Shown here: positions 35,186 through 48,839 of the stretch, piece by piece
Numbering within the stretch: the stretch's first letter is position 1
Layout of the letters: every line of letters begins with the position of its first letter
Source: Zanthoxylum bungeanum
Taxonomy: Eukaryota > Streptophyta > Magnoliopsida > Sapindales > Rutaceae
Direction of reading: 5' to 3'
Assembly: GCA_019454045.1 (NCBI GenBank)
Contig: SKCR01021389.1
Coordinates: 1 to 64,000, forward strand
Length of the DNA stretch: 64,000 bases
Made by a program: the position numbers and the translations under genes
Notes under the pieces: generated by a model
What the model saw: only the letters and a program-made list of their open reading frames with translations
Told to the model about the DNA's origin: nothing
The model's database searches: none

Positions 35186-35799
35186 ACCATGTTTGCACGT
35201 CGAGTATTCTTTACGTTTCCATTGACAAATTCATTTTCGAAAATATTATATATTTTTCCCCAAAATTTACCATTTTTTGAACATTGTCAATTCAATAATT
35301 CAATTATGTAAACATTTTATAGCTTATTACCTTCTTCTTTTTTCAGAAGTGTGAAAGCGTAAATTGGAATTTCCAAATCAAGTGGAATCGGCGGAAGAAT
35401 TCGTTCAGGAAACAAAGCAAAATGCTACTTTCAATGTCATTTTTTTCAATCAAAAAACGTGAAAAATTCATGTTACCAAAAACTAAATAAATATGAACTA
35501 TCCAATAAATGCGTCTGCGCAAATGCTTTCAGGACCCCACATATTCATCTCTTTCTTCTCTCCTAACTGAAAAAATAAAAAAGAAAACAAAAGGTTGTTA
35601 TAATTAGGGATTACAAAAAATCTCAAATTCCGAAATGGATTTAGGTTCTCATATATGGGATTTGTGACGATACTTAGTATTTAATAAAAGATTAGGTCAG
35701 GATTCAGGATTCCGATCATTTTTTTATTTCAATTCAAAAAATGATATATGAAAATCGTTCCAAAATTTCAGACGATATCGAAATTGATAAATTCCAATC
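35186..35799. other. AT-rich spacer, no gene seen
   Basis: Unique-looking sequence between copy B2 and the solo LTR. No coding frame with a motif on either strand. Confidence 0.5.
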
Positions 35800-38700
35800 T
35801 GTGGGAACACAGAAACTGGACGATGCATGCTGTTCCAGGCTCGCGGCCTAGTTGGGAGTACGGAGTAGCCAACAGAGGACTAAACCGGAGAATAAGGGAG
35901 TCGCCACCCGGTGTGAACCGGGACAAAGATTTAAGGCCGCACTCACCCCTCGCAAGGGAAGACCTCAAACCATTGGGTTCAGAATGGTCCCTTACTTATG
36001 TCACTCGTAATGTAAAGATTTATGCAATAATCCAACCAAGCCTATGACATATATTTCCAAGTGCACCACAATCCTAAATTCACATGCTTAAAAGTAAAGT
36101 TTACATCTAACATACATGGAATCAAATCTTATTGCCAAATTCACATGCTTAAAGGTAGGCCTTTGCAACAACAAGCACATAACGTCATAAGAATTCAATC
36201 ATTCATGTAAACATAAACACAAACAGTCATGGTAACATTTGCATGTAATATAAAGGAAATCAAAATGACAACAAATAATGTAATAGGCGCATTATGCAAA
36301 CAAGCATATAAAATATGGTCAAAATAACCGCATGATAAATGAAATTAATACAAACACATAACTTGAAAAGATGAAGAAAGACACGAATTTAAATATGCCA
36401 ATCCAAGATGCAATTTTACATTAAAGATGAACATGCCATAATGTGATGCTAAAGGATGCAACTAACATGAGCACAAACATGCACGTGAATACTTTTCCAA
36501 GTGGTACGTGAAATTATATCCCAAGTACAGACCGCACTACCGTCCATTCGGAATCGGCTACGGAATTTACGTCTGGGTTTCCATCCGATATACCACAAGA
36601 AATAATGTCACAACATGGATGCATAAATTGTAATACATTAAGCCAAGACTAAGGTAGATGATGCAATTATATGGAATTTCATAATACATGCATGAATAAG
36701 GCAATGATGTACAAAAGAATCAGTGACATGACAAGAAGCGTGGCGAAGCATCGTGGTAAAGGATCTTATCCCCGTGAAACGGAGGGCCTTTAATCCGACT
36801 TACTAAGCCCATGCGCAATGAACACATAATATGCATAAAATAAAGGCATAATAACAAAGACAAGATATCGGACTTTGTAAATCCGATTGAACACATCTCA
36901 CGTCCAATCGAATATACGTCATCCGGCGCGGTGAAGCATCGTGGTAAGGATCTTATCCCCGTGAAACGGAGGGCCTTTAATCCGACTTACTAAGCCCATG
37001 CGCAATAAACACATAATATGCATAAATAAAGACAAAAGTAAACACAAAAATACTCGGCGCGGCGAAGCATCGTGGTAAGGATCTTATCCCCGTGAAACGG
37101 AGGGCCTTTAATCCGACTTACTAAGCCCATGCGCAATGAACATATAATATGCATAAAATAAAGGCATAATAACAAAGACAAGATATCAGACTTGTATATC
37201 TGATTGAACACATCTCACGTCCAATCGAATATACGTCATCCGGCGCGGCGAAGCATCGTGGTAAGGATCTTCTCCCCGTGAAACGGAGGGCCTTTAATCC
37301 GACTTACTAAGCCCATGCGCAATAAACACATATTATGCATAAATAAAGACAAAAGTAAACACAAAAATACTCGGCGCGGCGAAGCATCGTGGTAAAGGAT
37401 TTTAACCTCTTCAATTAGAGGACCTTTCATCGCACTTACTAAGCCCATGCGCTTTTCTCATCATTACATAAATAAATAACGTGCAGAAAATTAAATGGCG
37501 GAATAATTAAACAACTCAAAATTAAACAAAAGAACATGTCGTTTACTCAAGTGGTACGTGGAGTTGTGGCCCGAGTACAGATCATACTACCGTCCATTCG
37601 GAATCGGCTATGAAATTTACGTCCGGGTTTCCATCCGATATACCTCAAGAGGCGACACACCTTTCATTTTATCCAATGCCCACAACACACATCATATTTA
37701 TAACACATACATATTTATCTACTCAAGGGCCGCAACATACATTTAAACATCATAATCATGCGAATAACGCTCAATGAATAGTAAAAACGAAACTGAAAAC
37801 AAGTGTGAAAAATACCATCAGGTCTAACCTTTTTTGCCGACTTTCAGGCTTGCGTTTCGCGGAGATCGGAAGGGTAAAGCTCCTCAACTTTTCTGGTTCA
37901 CTGGTCTAGCGTCTTAACTCACTGTTTTGCTGTTTTGCTTGCTGTTTGGTCTCCGATTTGCTGCTGTTTTCGCTGTATTTCTGCTCACTGTTTCAGCTCA
38001 CTGTTTTGGTGTTTTAGGCTACTCTTTTTGATGTTTTTAAAGGCTTTAAGTGCAGATTTTTTTGTGATATCTTAAGGATTAAAAGTGCAGTTTTTTTATG
38101 CAATTTTTTAGTGTTTTAGGGGGCTGTTTTGAGTGATTTGGGCGTGCAGTACAGGGGCTGTTTCAGGTGCGTTTTTGGGGCAGTAATGGCATCAATTTGA
38201 GGGGAAAATGGAGGGCTAATGGCGTGAAACAGGGGCTGCAGTAAGGGGGGATGTTTGGGCGTGTTAGGGGGCTGTTTTGATGCTAAATATCGGTGGTGTG
38301 GCTGCTGTATTGGGCGTTATTGGGCTGCTGTAATTCTTTAATGAGAGAGTGAAGATGAAGAGAAATTTTTTGTTATTTTCTTAGGGAATGCCGTGACTTG
38401 ATGATGATGTTTTTGCTTCTTTTTTTTTTCTTTGTGATTTACGTGTAAAGTAAGGAGAGTGGAGAGGAGCCATGGCTTTGGTTAGGGGTTGTTTATATAG
38501 AGAAGGGTTAGGGCTTCACCTTGTCTCACAAGGAAGGGATTTGGTGCATTCAATTAGGATATGATTTAGTATTAGATAAGGAAAGCAAATGATTTGATTG
38601 GGGGACATGTCTTGGCTAGATTAGGAATACAATATATTTGATTGGTTAGGATTAGGCATTTAATTTGTTAGATTAGGAAGTCAATATTTTTCATTTGTTA

Positions 38701-39194
38701 TGATTGATTTTAATTATGTATATCATCGTTTTAATTTAGGTATATAACATACTTGATTTGTTTAAATTAGGAATGATTTATTTTATGTTTGGTAATATTT
38801 TATTTATTTATTTAATTTAATTAATAATTATTTAATTTAGTTAATGTTTTAATTTAATTAATAATTATTTGGGGTGTATATTAAAGGCTTTGGGCATGTG
38901 GGCCTTGGTGTGTGTGGGTGGGCTTGGCTAGGTGTGTGTTGGTTTAGTTAAGTGTTTGGGCTAAGTTTGTGTGGGCTAGGTAGGTGGTTGTGAGTCTTTT
39001 GGGCCGTGAATAATTTTTAAAACGGAAAACCAACAAGTAACCCGAAGCTAAACCAGCGAACTTAACCCGAACATGAGTCAATTCTTGACTCCTCCCTTCC
39101 GACGTCCGTTTCCCGCGGCTTCCGCGACTTAAAAGGTAGTGCCTCCAACTGAGACTCATCATCGGGTTTCACATGCAAAAATGCAATGCCTACA
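35800..39194 (-). mobile_element. Solo LTR of the Ogre-like family (3.4 kb)
   Basis: Reverse copy of the LTR at 4313-6543: the right end reads, reversed, TGTAGGCATTGCATTTTTGC, and the left end has GCCGCGAGCCTGGAA and AACCATTGGGTTC of the LTR end. Flanks CAATC (35795-35799) and CAACC (39195-39199) fit a 5-bp target duplication with one change. No internal sequence adjoins. It is 1.2 kb longer than the 3' LTR at 4313, chiefly because of a tandem array at 36738-37450. A TATA box lies near 38497 on the reverse strand, and a G/T-rich block (37850-39000) mirrors the A/C-rich block of the other copy. Confidence 0.88.
36738..37450. repeat. Alternating 187/131-bp tandem array in the solo LTR
   Basis: GAAGCATCGTGG starts units at 36745, 36933, 37064, 37250 and 37381, giving spacings 188, 131, 186, 131. 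Each unit continues with TAAGGATCTT, GGAGGGCCTTTAATCCGACT and AAGCCCATGCGC. Long units hold an extra block (AAGACAAGATATC to CGTCATCC) that short units lack. Confidence 0.92.
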
Positions 39195-39311
39195 CAACCG
39201 TTCGTAAGTATAACTATCACTAATTATATCGTGTGTGATTTTAATTTTTAAAAGTTACCAATAACCACCGTGTTCTTTTTAGAAATTCTTGATTGTATAT
39301 CTAAAATATGT

Positions 39312-40216
39312 TGTTGATGGTGATTTTCAGTCTCGAGGAACTCTGAGGGACGCCCGATGGCAGAACCAGATGAGGATGATAGATTGGCATCCTGACCTTA
39401 CCTGATGAAAAGATCTCAGATCCGGCTGTACTTGAGAATCTGTGAAGATTGACTCGACGTGGTCCGTGACTACCGACCCGACTTGGTAAAGAAGCAAGGA
39501 AGAGTATTCAACGCTGTTCCTCTTGGCACACCAACCCAGGGACCGAGGTCAGGGTTGCAGTATCATGTGCTTATATATGAATGACGTAAGCCCTACATAA
39601 GAGTTTGAGTCTCCATAAGGCTGCTATGACGAGAGTTGGTCAGAGATTTCCCTTCTGACACATGGGACAACGTGGGAGTGGTTGAATTACAGGCTATCAC
39701 ATGCACAGAACATGTAATAGAGGATAAATGTGGGAATGATGGTTTTTTGCCGACAGAGGGTGGTTGAGTCAGAAGATCAGAGCTATTGTTTGCAAAGCAG
39801 TTGGGGAAAAGAAGCATGAGCGACAGTGACAGGCCGATGTGTGTTGACGTCACTAGTGGGTGTAACAATAGATTTAGAAGTCTATATAAGGGGGTTGAAA
39901 GCTCAGATTTGAGGGTTAGTTTTTTTTACATTCCATAACTTGTAAAAAAGCTCTAAAAAGCTTAGTGATAGAGAGAGAAAGCTGGTCAGTCTTGATCCGA
40001 ACTCGTAATAAAAATTCCCCTTTTTGTTCCCGTGGACGTAGGTTGGAGTCACTCTCCATCGAACCACGTTAAAATTTTATTTTCTCTGTGATTTTCTGTT
40101 TGTTTACCAAGTTTGTTTTGGTTCCCAACTAACCAAATAAATTCAGTGCTTGGGGGAGGTTTGTTCGAGGAATAGATTTCCCGAATTACCACTCGAATGA
40201 AAAACGACCGTCAACA
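39312..40216 (+). mobile_element. Gypsy solo LTR related to element VI
   Basis: 905 bp from TGTTGATGGTGATTTTCAG to CCGTCAACA. It shares CGTGGACGTAGGT, CGAACCACGTTAAA and the LTR ends with the LTRs of element VI. Flanks TATGT (39307-39311) and TGTGT (40217-40221) fit a target duplication with one change. TATA box TATATAAG at 39883. No internal domain adjoins, so it is an LTR-LTR recombination product. Confidence 0.82.
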
Positions 40217-40383
40217 TGTGTAAATGCTAATATGTGGAAATCTATCTTGATGAATCATAGTGTTAAAATCCCACCACTCACGTAGAAACTTAAATCCTAA
40301 AATTCAAAATTAGTCAAGAAGGTGTCACCTTTCAAACCCACAAAGTAATTTGTTGTTTGATTTTTTTTTTTAGAACAAAAATA

Positions 40384-40556
40384 TTTTTTTTTGGAAATGT
40401 TGGAAATCTCATCGCCAAACCACCCGACTCGAGGTTAAGCGGAGTAGGTTAAATCCCCGATTGTCTCAACCTCTTACAAGAAATGCACCCCATGTACTGG
40501 AACTCATGAATTATAAATCAAGTCCTTAACCCTTTACTACTAAGCCTCTTAAGGAC
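40384..40556 (-). mobile_element. tRNA-derived SINE (copy 2)
   Basis: 173 bp with an 11-bp perfect target duplication GAACAAAAATA (40373-40383 and 40557-40567). On the reverse strand the head reads AAGAGGCTTAGTAGTAAAGGG and the A-tail faces left. It shares with copy 1 the core TTTTGTAAGA/TCTTGTAAGAG and ACCTACTCCGCTTAACC against ATCTGCTCCGCTTAAGC. More diverged in the tRNA-like head. Confidence 0.82.
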
Positions 40557-40888
40557 GAACAAAAATACACATAACAAGATACAATAAACTATTACATGAC
40601 TAGATATATAATGGTTGAATGCCACATGTAGTTCAAGTATCAAGTGTTTAATAATATACTCACATAATTGTGAATATTAATATTAAAAAATAAAAAATAT
40701 CACTATAAGAAAAAATGATCTTTAATGTCAAAGATTTAGCATCGCTAAATGCATAATTTAGCGTCGCCAAAAAATGGCGATACTAAAAGTAAAAAACATA
40801 TTGCATCAAACTTATTAGCGACGTTGTATATTAGTTTTAGCGTCGCCATTGAATTTGGCGACGCTAAATGTATTACCTTTAATAGGCG

Positions 40889-42902
40889 TGTTGGAGTTTC
40901 ACGGTCCCAAGGATCGAATAATCAAGCATAAAACATGTATGAATACATCGAGAAAGTTGCAGAATACTTACATCGAGCGGTTGAGCGATGCGGCAGACAA
41001 CAAAAAAACTTTTTAAGCCCTTTGAGATGGTTCCAAGGCTCTCGGCTTCACTGGTTTTTGGTCTCCAAAAATCGGTCCAAGCTCCAAGCTTTTGGGTGGT
41101 TGTTCCATGCTCACGAAGTTAGTTCCCTATCACCTTTGTATGTACTCATTTGGTGTGCTAGCACTTAGTGATTTTGCCACAAAATCACCATGGCTTCACC
41201 TCTTTATTCTCGGCATTTCTGGACAGAAAACAGAAGAGAAACAGCCATTGTGGGCATGAGAGATGAAGAAGAGAGAGGGAGAGAGAGATGGAAAAATGTG
41301 TATTAGATAATTGTTTTCCAAAAGAAATTAAACATATACCAATTATTTGATTTTCAAAAAGTCAAACAAGTACAAGCTTTAAAAGCTTATCCATCTACCA
41401 CCATCAATCAATCAAGTGACAACTTGTCACATCACTCAAAGTGACATGTGATTTGACGCTTGATGTGACTAATGATTTGACGCTTGATGTGACTTGCGTG
41501 CCGCACTCGAATTCGAAATGCGAATGCGCTCGCAAACACTCGCGGGCTCGGGTTCGCTAATTCCAAATTAACGAATTTTCTGTTGCGACGTAATTAAATG
41601 ATTATACCTAGCGAAATCACTATTCACATCGCTAATGAATTAATTCTAAATTAACTCGTTCGCCCGAATTAAAATCTAATTTTAATTCCGCGTCGAAATC
41701 CAATTTCGTATAATATATCGAATATATTATTTTGTCGATTAATTCCAAATTAATCGTTTTCTCTCTTTAAATGATATTTTATTCCAGATAAAATATCTCA
41801 GCAATTAATCCCAGATTAATTTTCTCTCTCATCTAATTAATCCCAGAATAATAAAGTGCGAGTCATACGTCATCGGTGAATTTTCGGGAAGCGACCCATG
41901 AGATCCCCGGATATCTTGGCAGTAAATCCGGTCGTCGGACTATCCGAACACGTAAGTACCTAGTACTACGTTTGTACCGATTTACAAGACAAGGTTGGCT
42001 TCTAGCAAAACGCCAAGCCTACCCAATTCTCCAGAAATATCCTTACAGGAATATGTCATCTATATCAGGCGTAGTATACGTAGTATTGCGTATCTCGATC
42101 CAGTATCGGATGTCACATGCTAGGCCTGGGGCTGGAATTGTGTCTGCCCCGTACGAAGCACATATCGGATGTCTGGTACCTAGTCTCTATAATCGGATTA
42201 ACATGACCTTGTCATTTTATCCCGATGACTGCAGTACATAAGAGAACCAGTTCCGTATCCTACGTGACCATCATCTCCACTATGACTGGAGTGATACTTC
42301 CGTCTTGACATCACACCCAACACACTACGATTCTCAATATACCCAGCAGAGGCGTACACATAATCTGTTAAAGCCCAGGACGACCTAAAACCAAAGTATA
42401 TTGATTGTCGCAAGTATTAGCGGTGCAAGTCTCAGGTTAAGACCAAATACACCTACCCTGATTTCGGACTTCCATAGACACATAGTCATACTACCAATGG
42501 AATTCCGAGGGGTCTATCCAGAGCGAAGCTGTTTCCCGTACCATCGGTAAAACACAACCTCCTACTACACTTGCATGAGTATCCTATACCCAAATATATA
42601 AGAACTCTGATGTTATGCCCTCACAACGCGCACAAGTGTAATACTAGTCTTTTACGCATTATCGATGTCCAATCTCGATAATACTCTGACTAGGGATATT
42701 TAATGATTAAACCTTCATGGATTGATACTGTCTCATATCATCTCAATCCAGGTACTAATCATAAGGACCTCCTATCATTTATACATCTTGGTGATCTAAT
42801 CACAAATGATAAGAGAGCAATTTCCTTTGTCACATAGTTAATTTGTTCAACAACACCATGATCTGTACAAATAGTGACGCTATGGGTCATAACTGTCCAA
42901 CA
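40889..42902 (-). mobile_element. 3' LTR of element V
   Basis: 2014 bp; reverse strand TGTTGGACAGTTATGACCC to CTCCAACA. The reverse-strand frame and forward frame at 41876-42241 recur in the other LTR and are not protein genes. Confidence 0.93.
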
Positions 42903-45900
42903 ATCTCCCACTTGCCTATAGCCAGTCACTCGAGTGTCCTACACTCGAACTATGTACGGTTCGCTCAAATTACTGAGAAAAGACTTTCGTCAGCGGATTT
43001 GCATGATTATCATCTGATGCGATTTATTCGATCATCACATCGCCACGATGTATGATCCGAACGAATCAGATGAATATCGAAGTATATATCTGGATCGTTG
43101 ATGAAACCATTAATTCTTTAGCCTGTGCTGAAGCCTAGCTCAGCTGCTAACAGAACTATATCTAATCTAAAAAGATTTATTATCGACCCAAATGGCTTCT
43201 ATTGCTGCCTCAACTGCAGCAATAATCCACTTTTGTTGTTTATTCGGTAACAGTATCTTGCTTGGAAGATTTCCAGCTCACTGTACCGTTATTCAAATTG
43301 TATAGTATTATTTAGGGACTTATAGTCGTTTATGTCGGTCAGGAAATTTGCAGTAGTGAAACCAGTCACTTCAAGTTCTCCTTCTTCATAGTCTAAGACA
43401 GCATCCCTAATTCTCTAAGATACTAACGGATGTTCTTAACATTAATCCAATAACTATGACTTGGATTGGCCTGATTGTGAATCCATATGCTCAAAGCGTA
43501 TGAGACAGCAGGTCGCGTACATTTATTAATGTACGATTTCTCGGAGAGTGCTAACAACTTTAAATCTATCCCTGTAGATCTTTATTCCTAGAATAAAGGT
43601 TGTTTCTCCCAAGAATTATACGGAGAATTTTCTCGAAAGCCTAGCTTTCACCAATTATATTTATGGGAATATCATTTCCAAGAAATGACATATTATCATT
43701 ATTTAGGACTTTTCGCCTGTCAGTGCGCTCCCACTAACCTCTTTATATACACAAGAATCATTTTCGTTTTGAATTAAATCATACATCATTATGATTATAT
43801 CAAAACGATAATTCTAAGAACGCAATGATTGCTTCAATCCATCCATGGATCGAATAACCTGCAAACCTGGTTTGCTTGTTATGGTACGGCAAAACCGTCA
43901 GGATGTTGTAAACATCCTCCAAAAGGTTTCCATTAAGGAAAGCGGTTTTGCCATTCAGCTGACATATTTCATAAATGAAACATGCAGCATTAGCAAGCAT
44001 TATCCAAATGGATTCAACAATGGCAACAGGTAAAAGGCTTCGTCGTAATCGACACAATGTTGATAACGATACCTTTTCGCTACAAGCCTAGCTTAGAACG
44101 TTGGTATGTTGCCTTCCATGTATGTCTTCCTTGAAGACTTATATAGTACCAATAGGCACAATGCCTTCCGGTACAACAACTAGTGTCTAAACTTGGTTGT
44201 TATACATGGAATCCATTTCGGATATCATGGCACTTTGCCATAATTGGGAGTCGATACCTTGTATCACTTCCTCATACGTACTCAGTTCGTATTCCTCAAT
44301 AAGATTGACATCTTTATAAGGTGAGATCAGAAACCCATACCCCAGGTTGTTTTCTGACTCTCTCCGACTTACACGGTTCTTGTGTATTCGAAGATTATTG
44401 GTATAGTTTCATCCTTGATGAACTATTTGTGTTCCAATAAAGACTCGGTGCCTGGAATAGTATTACTCCGATTTTCATCGAGTTTTACTTTCCTCCCACT
44501 TACCACTGCATATAGGTATTCCTCTTAGGAAAACTGCATGGTGAGCAACAATTACATTATTCTCTTGTGAGTTGTATAAGTACTATACTTTGGAATCCCT
44601 AGGATAGCCATTATTGGGCACTTATCCGATTTGGGTTTTAGTTTGGTATCATCCAATCATATGCCTAGCATACCCAAATCTTCAGGAATAAGAAAACCTG
44701 GTTTCTTTCCTGTTCTTATCTAATATAAAGTCTGTCAAACAGATTTTTATGGAACCTTATTCTAAATAAGTTATGCACTGTTTATTCGTATCCGTTGAAG
44801 GAAATGGTAGCTCAGAGCGACTCATGATTAACCTTATCATGTCCAACAAAATTCGGTTTCTCCGTTCGGACACACCGTCAGGATGACGTGTTCCGGGAGG
44901 AGTCCTCATTGAAAGAATACTATACTCTTTCAAATATTTGAGAAACTTATTGCTTAAGTATTTTCATCATGGTCTGACCGTGACGATTTTATAATTTAGC
45001 CGATCTGTTTGTCTATTTCGTGTTGAAACTGAAAAAGTTTCCGATTTGTGTTTCGAATGAAATACATAACTATAACGTGATGCCACATCGGTAAAGGTCA
45101 CGAAATATTCATATCCACATCTAGCCTAGCTAGATATGGGCCCACTAGCTTCACTATGAACTAGGCTAACAGATCGGTGGCATTTACACTTTTACCAAGT
45201 AAATAGTGTTTTAGGCACTTTGCCCAATAAACTAGATTCGTAGACATTATTTGAATGGAATCAAATTTGGCCTAGTATCCACTCTTCAAAAGTGTGGATA
45301 TACGAGTCTTGTTTAATTGTGTCCCAGACAACAATGCCACTTACAAGTCTCAACTGATTAAATCAGTTTGAGCTATTAGTTTGTCATGTCATATGTTTGA
45401 GATTTATTTATATTCAAAATATAAATACTGTTATTCACATCTAATGTGTTTATCTCGATATCAACTTTATAAAATAAAACACTTTAGTGTTCTAGAATAT
45501 AAAGGTATACCCGCAACGGGTTAAACCCTGATATAGAGATAATGTATCTAGTCAAACTAGTTACATTTTAACAGTTTCCTAATTTAAGTACACACCCAAA
45601 GGGTAGTTCTTAAACTTAGGTGTCTACGGTTAAAACAGCGACTTTCGTCCTGTTTTTAATTCGCATATTAATCTCAACTGAAGTCAGTATCCTGCTCATA
45701 GCAGATTCTGCACATCAATACATATTTATGTACCACACTAAGTATCTAAAATCCAATTTTAATACTAGTAGTGAACATAATTATGACAAACATATTTGAA
45801 GTCAGAGCCTTGCCCGTCTTCAATTCCTTCATGTCTGATTTGTCCAAACGGCAGTCACGCTTCTGCGATCCTGTTTGCCATAATTTAGTCAGACATCTTG

Positions 45901-46050
45901 GGATATGTCCTTTATCTTCCCAGAAGATTATAATGATTTTGCCTTTGCCGCTTTTCCACACCCCAGAAGCCTTTGGCCAAGCCTTTGCCTTCCGGAATGT
46001 CGAAGTAAGGTGCCCCTTGCGATTCTTGCCTTATTGCAAACTTTGGCTTT
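42903..46050 (-). pseudogene. Broken pol of copia element V
   Basis: Reverse-strand pol remains in element order. Best seen at 44057-43800: AIVESIWIMLANAACFIYE, then QLNGKTAFLNGNLLEDVYN, the conserved RT block before YGLKQ. The RNase H end lies against the LTR with CTCCCACTTGCC-type sequence. The stretch 44100-45300 should be integrase, but I see no intact motif. At 45746-45961 a frame has RDCRLDKSDMKELKTGKAL, possibly the region after the zinc knuckle. No frame exceeds about 95 codons. Confidence 0.65.
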
Positions 46051-46434
46051 AACTCATTGAGTATAGCCATTAACTCTCCAAGAGTTTACTATTGCAATTT
46101 AGTACTTTAAAGATTTAAAATAGATCTATGAAGATCCTTCAATTTCTTTATCATACTATAAGGATCTAATCCTTAGTTATGATTAAGAAATTAAGGAGTC
46201 TATTTGGCAAGCATAATGGATTAAGCACTAAAGTTATCATTACATAAATCTTCCAAAGATTATGCTCTACTATTTGCTTAACTTCGGGCTTAGGCCTAAT
46301 ATGTTATTTTATCAAATAAAGTAACTTATTAGTTTCCAGGACCATCCTGAAATTTTATTCCCAATTCGAAAATTAAAGTCGTTTAAAAACATTTTTCACC
46401 CAGGATTATGTTTTAAACACTAATATTTCAATTT

Positions 46435-46690
46435 ATCTTGATTCTAATAGTCCAACTATTTAATCAACGATTTTGGTACTATATATTATAATGATTACTA
46501 TAGTCAAACTATATAATCAACTATAATTTAATAGGTTAAATTCAATTATATTGATTACTATAATCCAATTATAAAATCAACTATAAATGATCAATTAAAT
46601 TCAATATATTGATTATTATAATCCAATTATATAATCAACTATAAATGAATAGTTTGAATACAGTCCAACTGTTAATTAAAACAACGATTT
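46435..46690. repeat. 59-bp AT-rich tandem units in element V
   Basis: GATTA(C/T)TATA(A/G)TC with AACTATA(T)AATCAACTATAA recurs at 46493, 46553 and 46611, spacing 58-60 bp, with partial units on both sides. Confidence 0.8.
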
Positions 46691-46884
46691 AAATATTAGT
46701 CCAACTAACATTTAATTTATTTGACGAATGATTTGATATGAGCACGTATGGCAAGTAATTAAACGAATATTGCAAATTTAATTCCTGCCTCCCACTATTT
46801 TTCGGCGAGCCTCTAACCATCTGTCGAGTACTCGGGAAACCGTGTTTGCTAGTGGGCTAGGATCCCGTTAAATGTCACACAATC

Positions 46885-47270
46885 TTGACTTTGGCCAACA
46901 AATTGTATGATAATTAACTAGGTAGATCTCTAAGATCAATTGGATCACATCCAATTCCTAGATCCAGTAGGGGGACATCCAAGTCCGAAACATATATCTT
47001 ATATATTCCAATATATCCATATATTACCTAACCTTTTTCTTCTGAATCAACTAAGCCTTGGTTTGGCACAAAAAACTTAGTGATCCCAGTTAAGCGTGAC
47101 CCATTGACCATGGAAAGCTTCGTAATCAATGTCGATGGACAAGAAGTGATATTGACTTTGGCCAACAAATCACGACTTGGACAAGACACCGATATGGAAC
47201 AAAGCTCTCGTGATTCAAACACATCCTCGACGGACAAAGGCCTTGACTTTGGCCAACAAACCAATGCCAG
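46885..47270 (-). repeat. Repeated TTGACTTTGGCCAACAAA in the leader/gag region of element V
   Basis: The 18-base string occurs at 46885, 47152 and 47243 without change. TTTGGCACAAAA near 47056 recalls the TTTGGCACG repeats in the leader of element IV. Confidence 0.8.
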
Positions 47271-47329
47271 TCTTAGATCTTGAGTAAGAATCACTCAATG
47301 GAAGGAAAAACGCTTAATATTTTGTGAGG

Positions 47330-48822
47330 GTTTTTTCGCGTGCAAATTGGCAACCAATTTATTATCTTTGTTAAGGTCTCATCATCATACACCCTTAAAC
47401 ATGCATTCTAAACACATAATAAGGCGCATATAAATAAATAATAATGATATGCGGATGGATACTTAAACATTGATCCTAGATCAAATCTCTCATTTTCCTC
47501 TCTCCCGCTAGCACAAGTATTTACTTATACCCGTTACATAACACTTCTAAAGAGATCTCATTTACATTGAGGGGAATAGGTGAGAAGAGAAATACAAAGA
47601 GTATGGAGGTACTAGGCTGGACACGCAAGTCCAATTAATAAATTCCAAATTTATTACAACAATTTCTAAAATTGCCCCACCCATCTAATATCCATCCGAT
47701 ATATATTATTCATGCATCGCAACCATGTATTCACACAAGCATGTTATCAATCAATCTAATCCAATTAATTAATCTGATATTAGTGACCATCCAATGTTCA
47801 AACAACGATTTGATTTTGCGCGAGTGAAACTCATTTTGCGAATAAGTACTCAAAGTACTAATTCTCGAATTAAATTAAACTACAACATTAAATCCAATTT
47901 AATTTGTATTTAATACTAATTCTCTATTTAATTCCAAATTAAATATTACACTTTATTAATAAACCTTTACGATTTAAATTCCAAATTTAATCGTTACGGG
48001 TCTCAAAGCCCGATTAACTTCCAACGTTAATTTAATTAAAGTCTAATGGGCTTTTAATTAATTTCTTAAGGCATGGACTTTTGGTCAACGTGGGTCAAAC
48101 CCAATAACCAAAGCCCAATCAAAGAATAACCCCATAAGCCTAGAAATCAATTTAGGCCCATTAGGCCCAATTAAAATAATTAAGGTCCATTAGTCGCATT
48201 TGGACTTTATGGAAATGGTTTTGGGCCCAATTGGATCCAACCAATTTAGCCTAAACCCATCTTGGTACAACCAAGCCCATTTAGCCCAATTACAACTTTT
48301 AAAGCCCAAATCCAATTTAAGCCCATTTAATTAAACACAAAAAATTCCAAATTTCATATTTAATTAAACTAAAGTGTATTACATAATTAATTACCCAATT
48401 AACATTTCTAAAACATAAATTAGCCTAATTAATTATGCTTATTAACAATAAAACATGTCCAACACATTTTATCAAAAATCAAACCCATATGTACATGCTA
48501 TAGTCTCGGTAATTTGGGGATATTTGTGTCCGATTCGGTTTCAATCCAATTAAATCCACAATCGACATAAATTCAACATTCCCAATCATTTCATGTCATC
48601 CAATGATCAACGAAACAAAATTCCAAGACATTTAGGGCATCTAGTATTCTCGGCCAAGCTAAGAATTTGGGCAAAAATTGTTCCAAACCATTTTTATTGA
48701 AATTGATCCAATCAATCTTCAATTAAACATCATTTAAACATATTCAATCAAACAATTTAACCAAATCATGCTAAAAATCAATTTACCCAATTTTAACCCT
48801 AAATCAAAGTTTCATGCTTTTT
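47330..48822 (-). other. 5' leader of element V, no gene seen
   Basis: AT-rich, with repeated AAGCCCA and TTAGGCCCA words around 48100-48320. No coding frame with a motif. Confidence 0.5.
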
Positions 48823-48838
48823 CAATGCTCTGGTACCA
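48823..48838 (-). promoter_or_regulatory. Primer binding site of element V
   Basis: Reverse strand TGGTACCAGAGCATTG, one base from the LTR end; the standard copia TGGTATCAGAGC with one change. Confidence 0.88.
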
Positions 48839-48839
48839 T

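Noticed and set aside
36745..37450. Regular repeats with spacers as a CRISPR array
   Set aside because: Units are long, spacers are shared and the sequence is eukaryotic LTR DNA.
41876..42241. 121-codon ORF repeated at 49826-50191
   Set aside because: It recurs only because it lies in the two LTRs of element V; it shows no domain.
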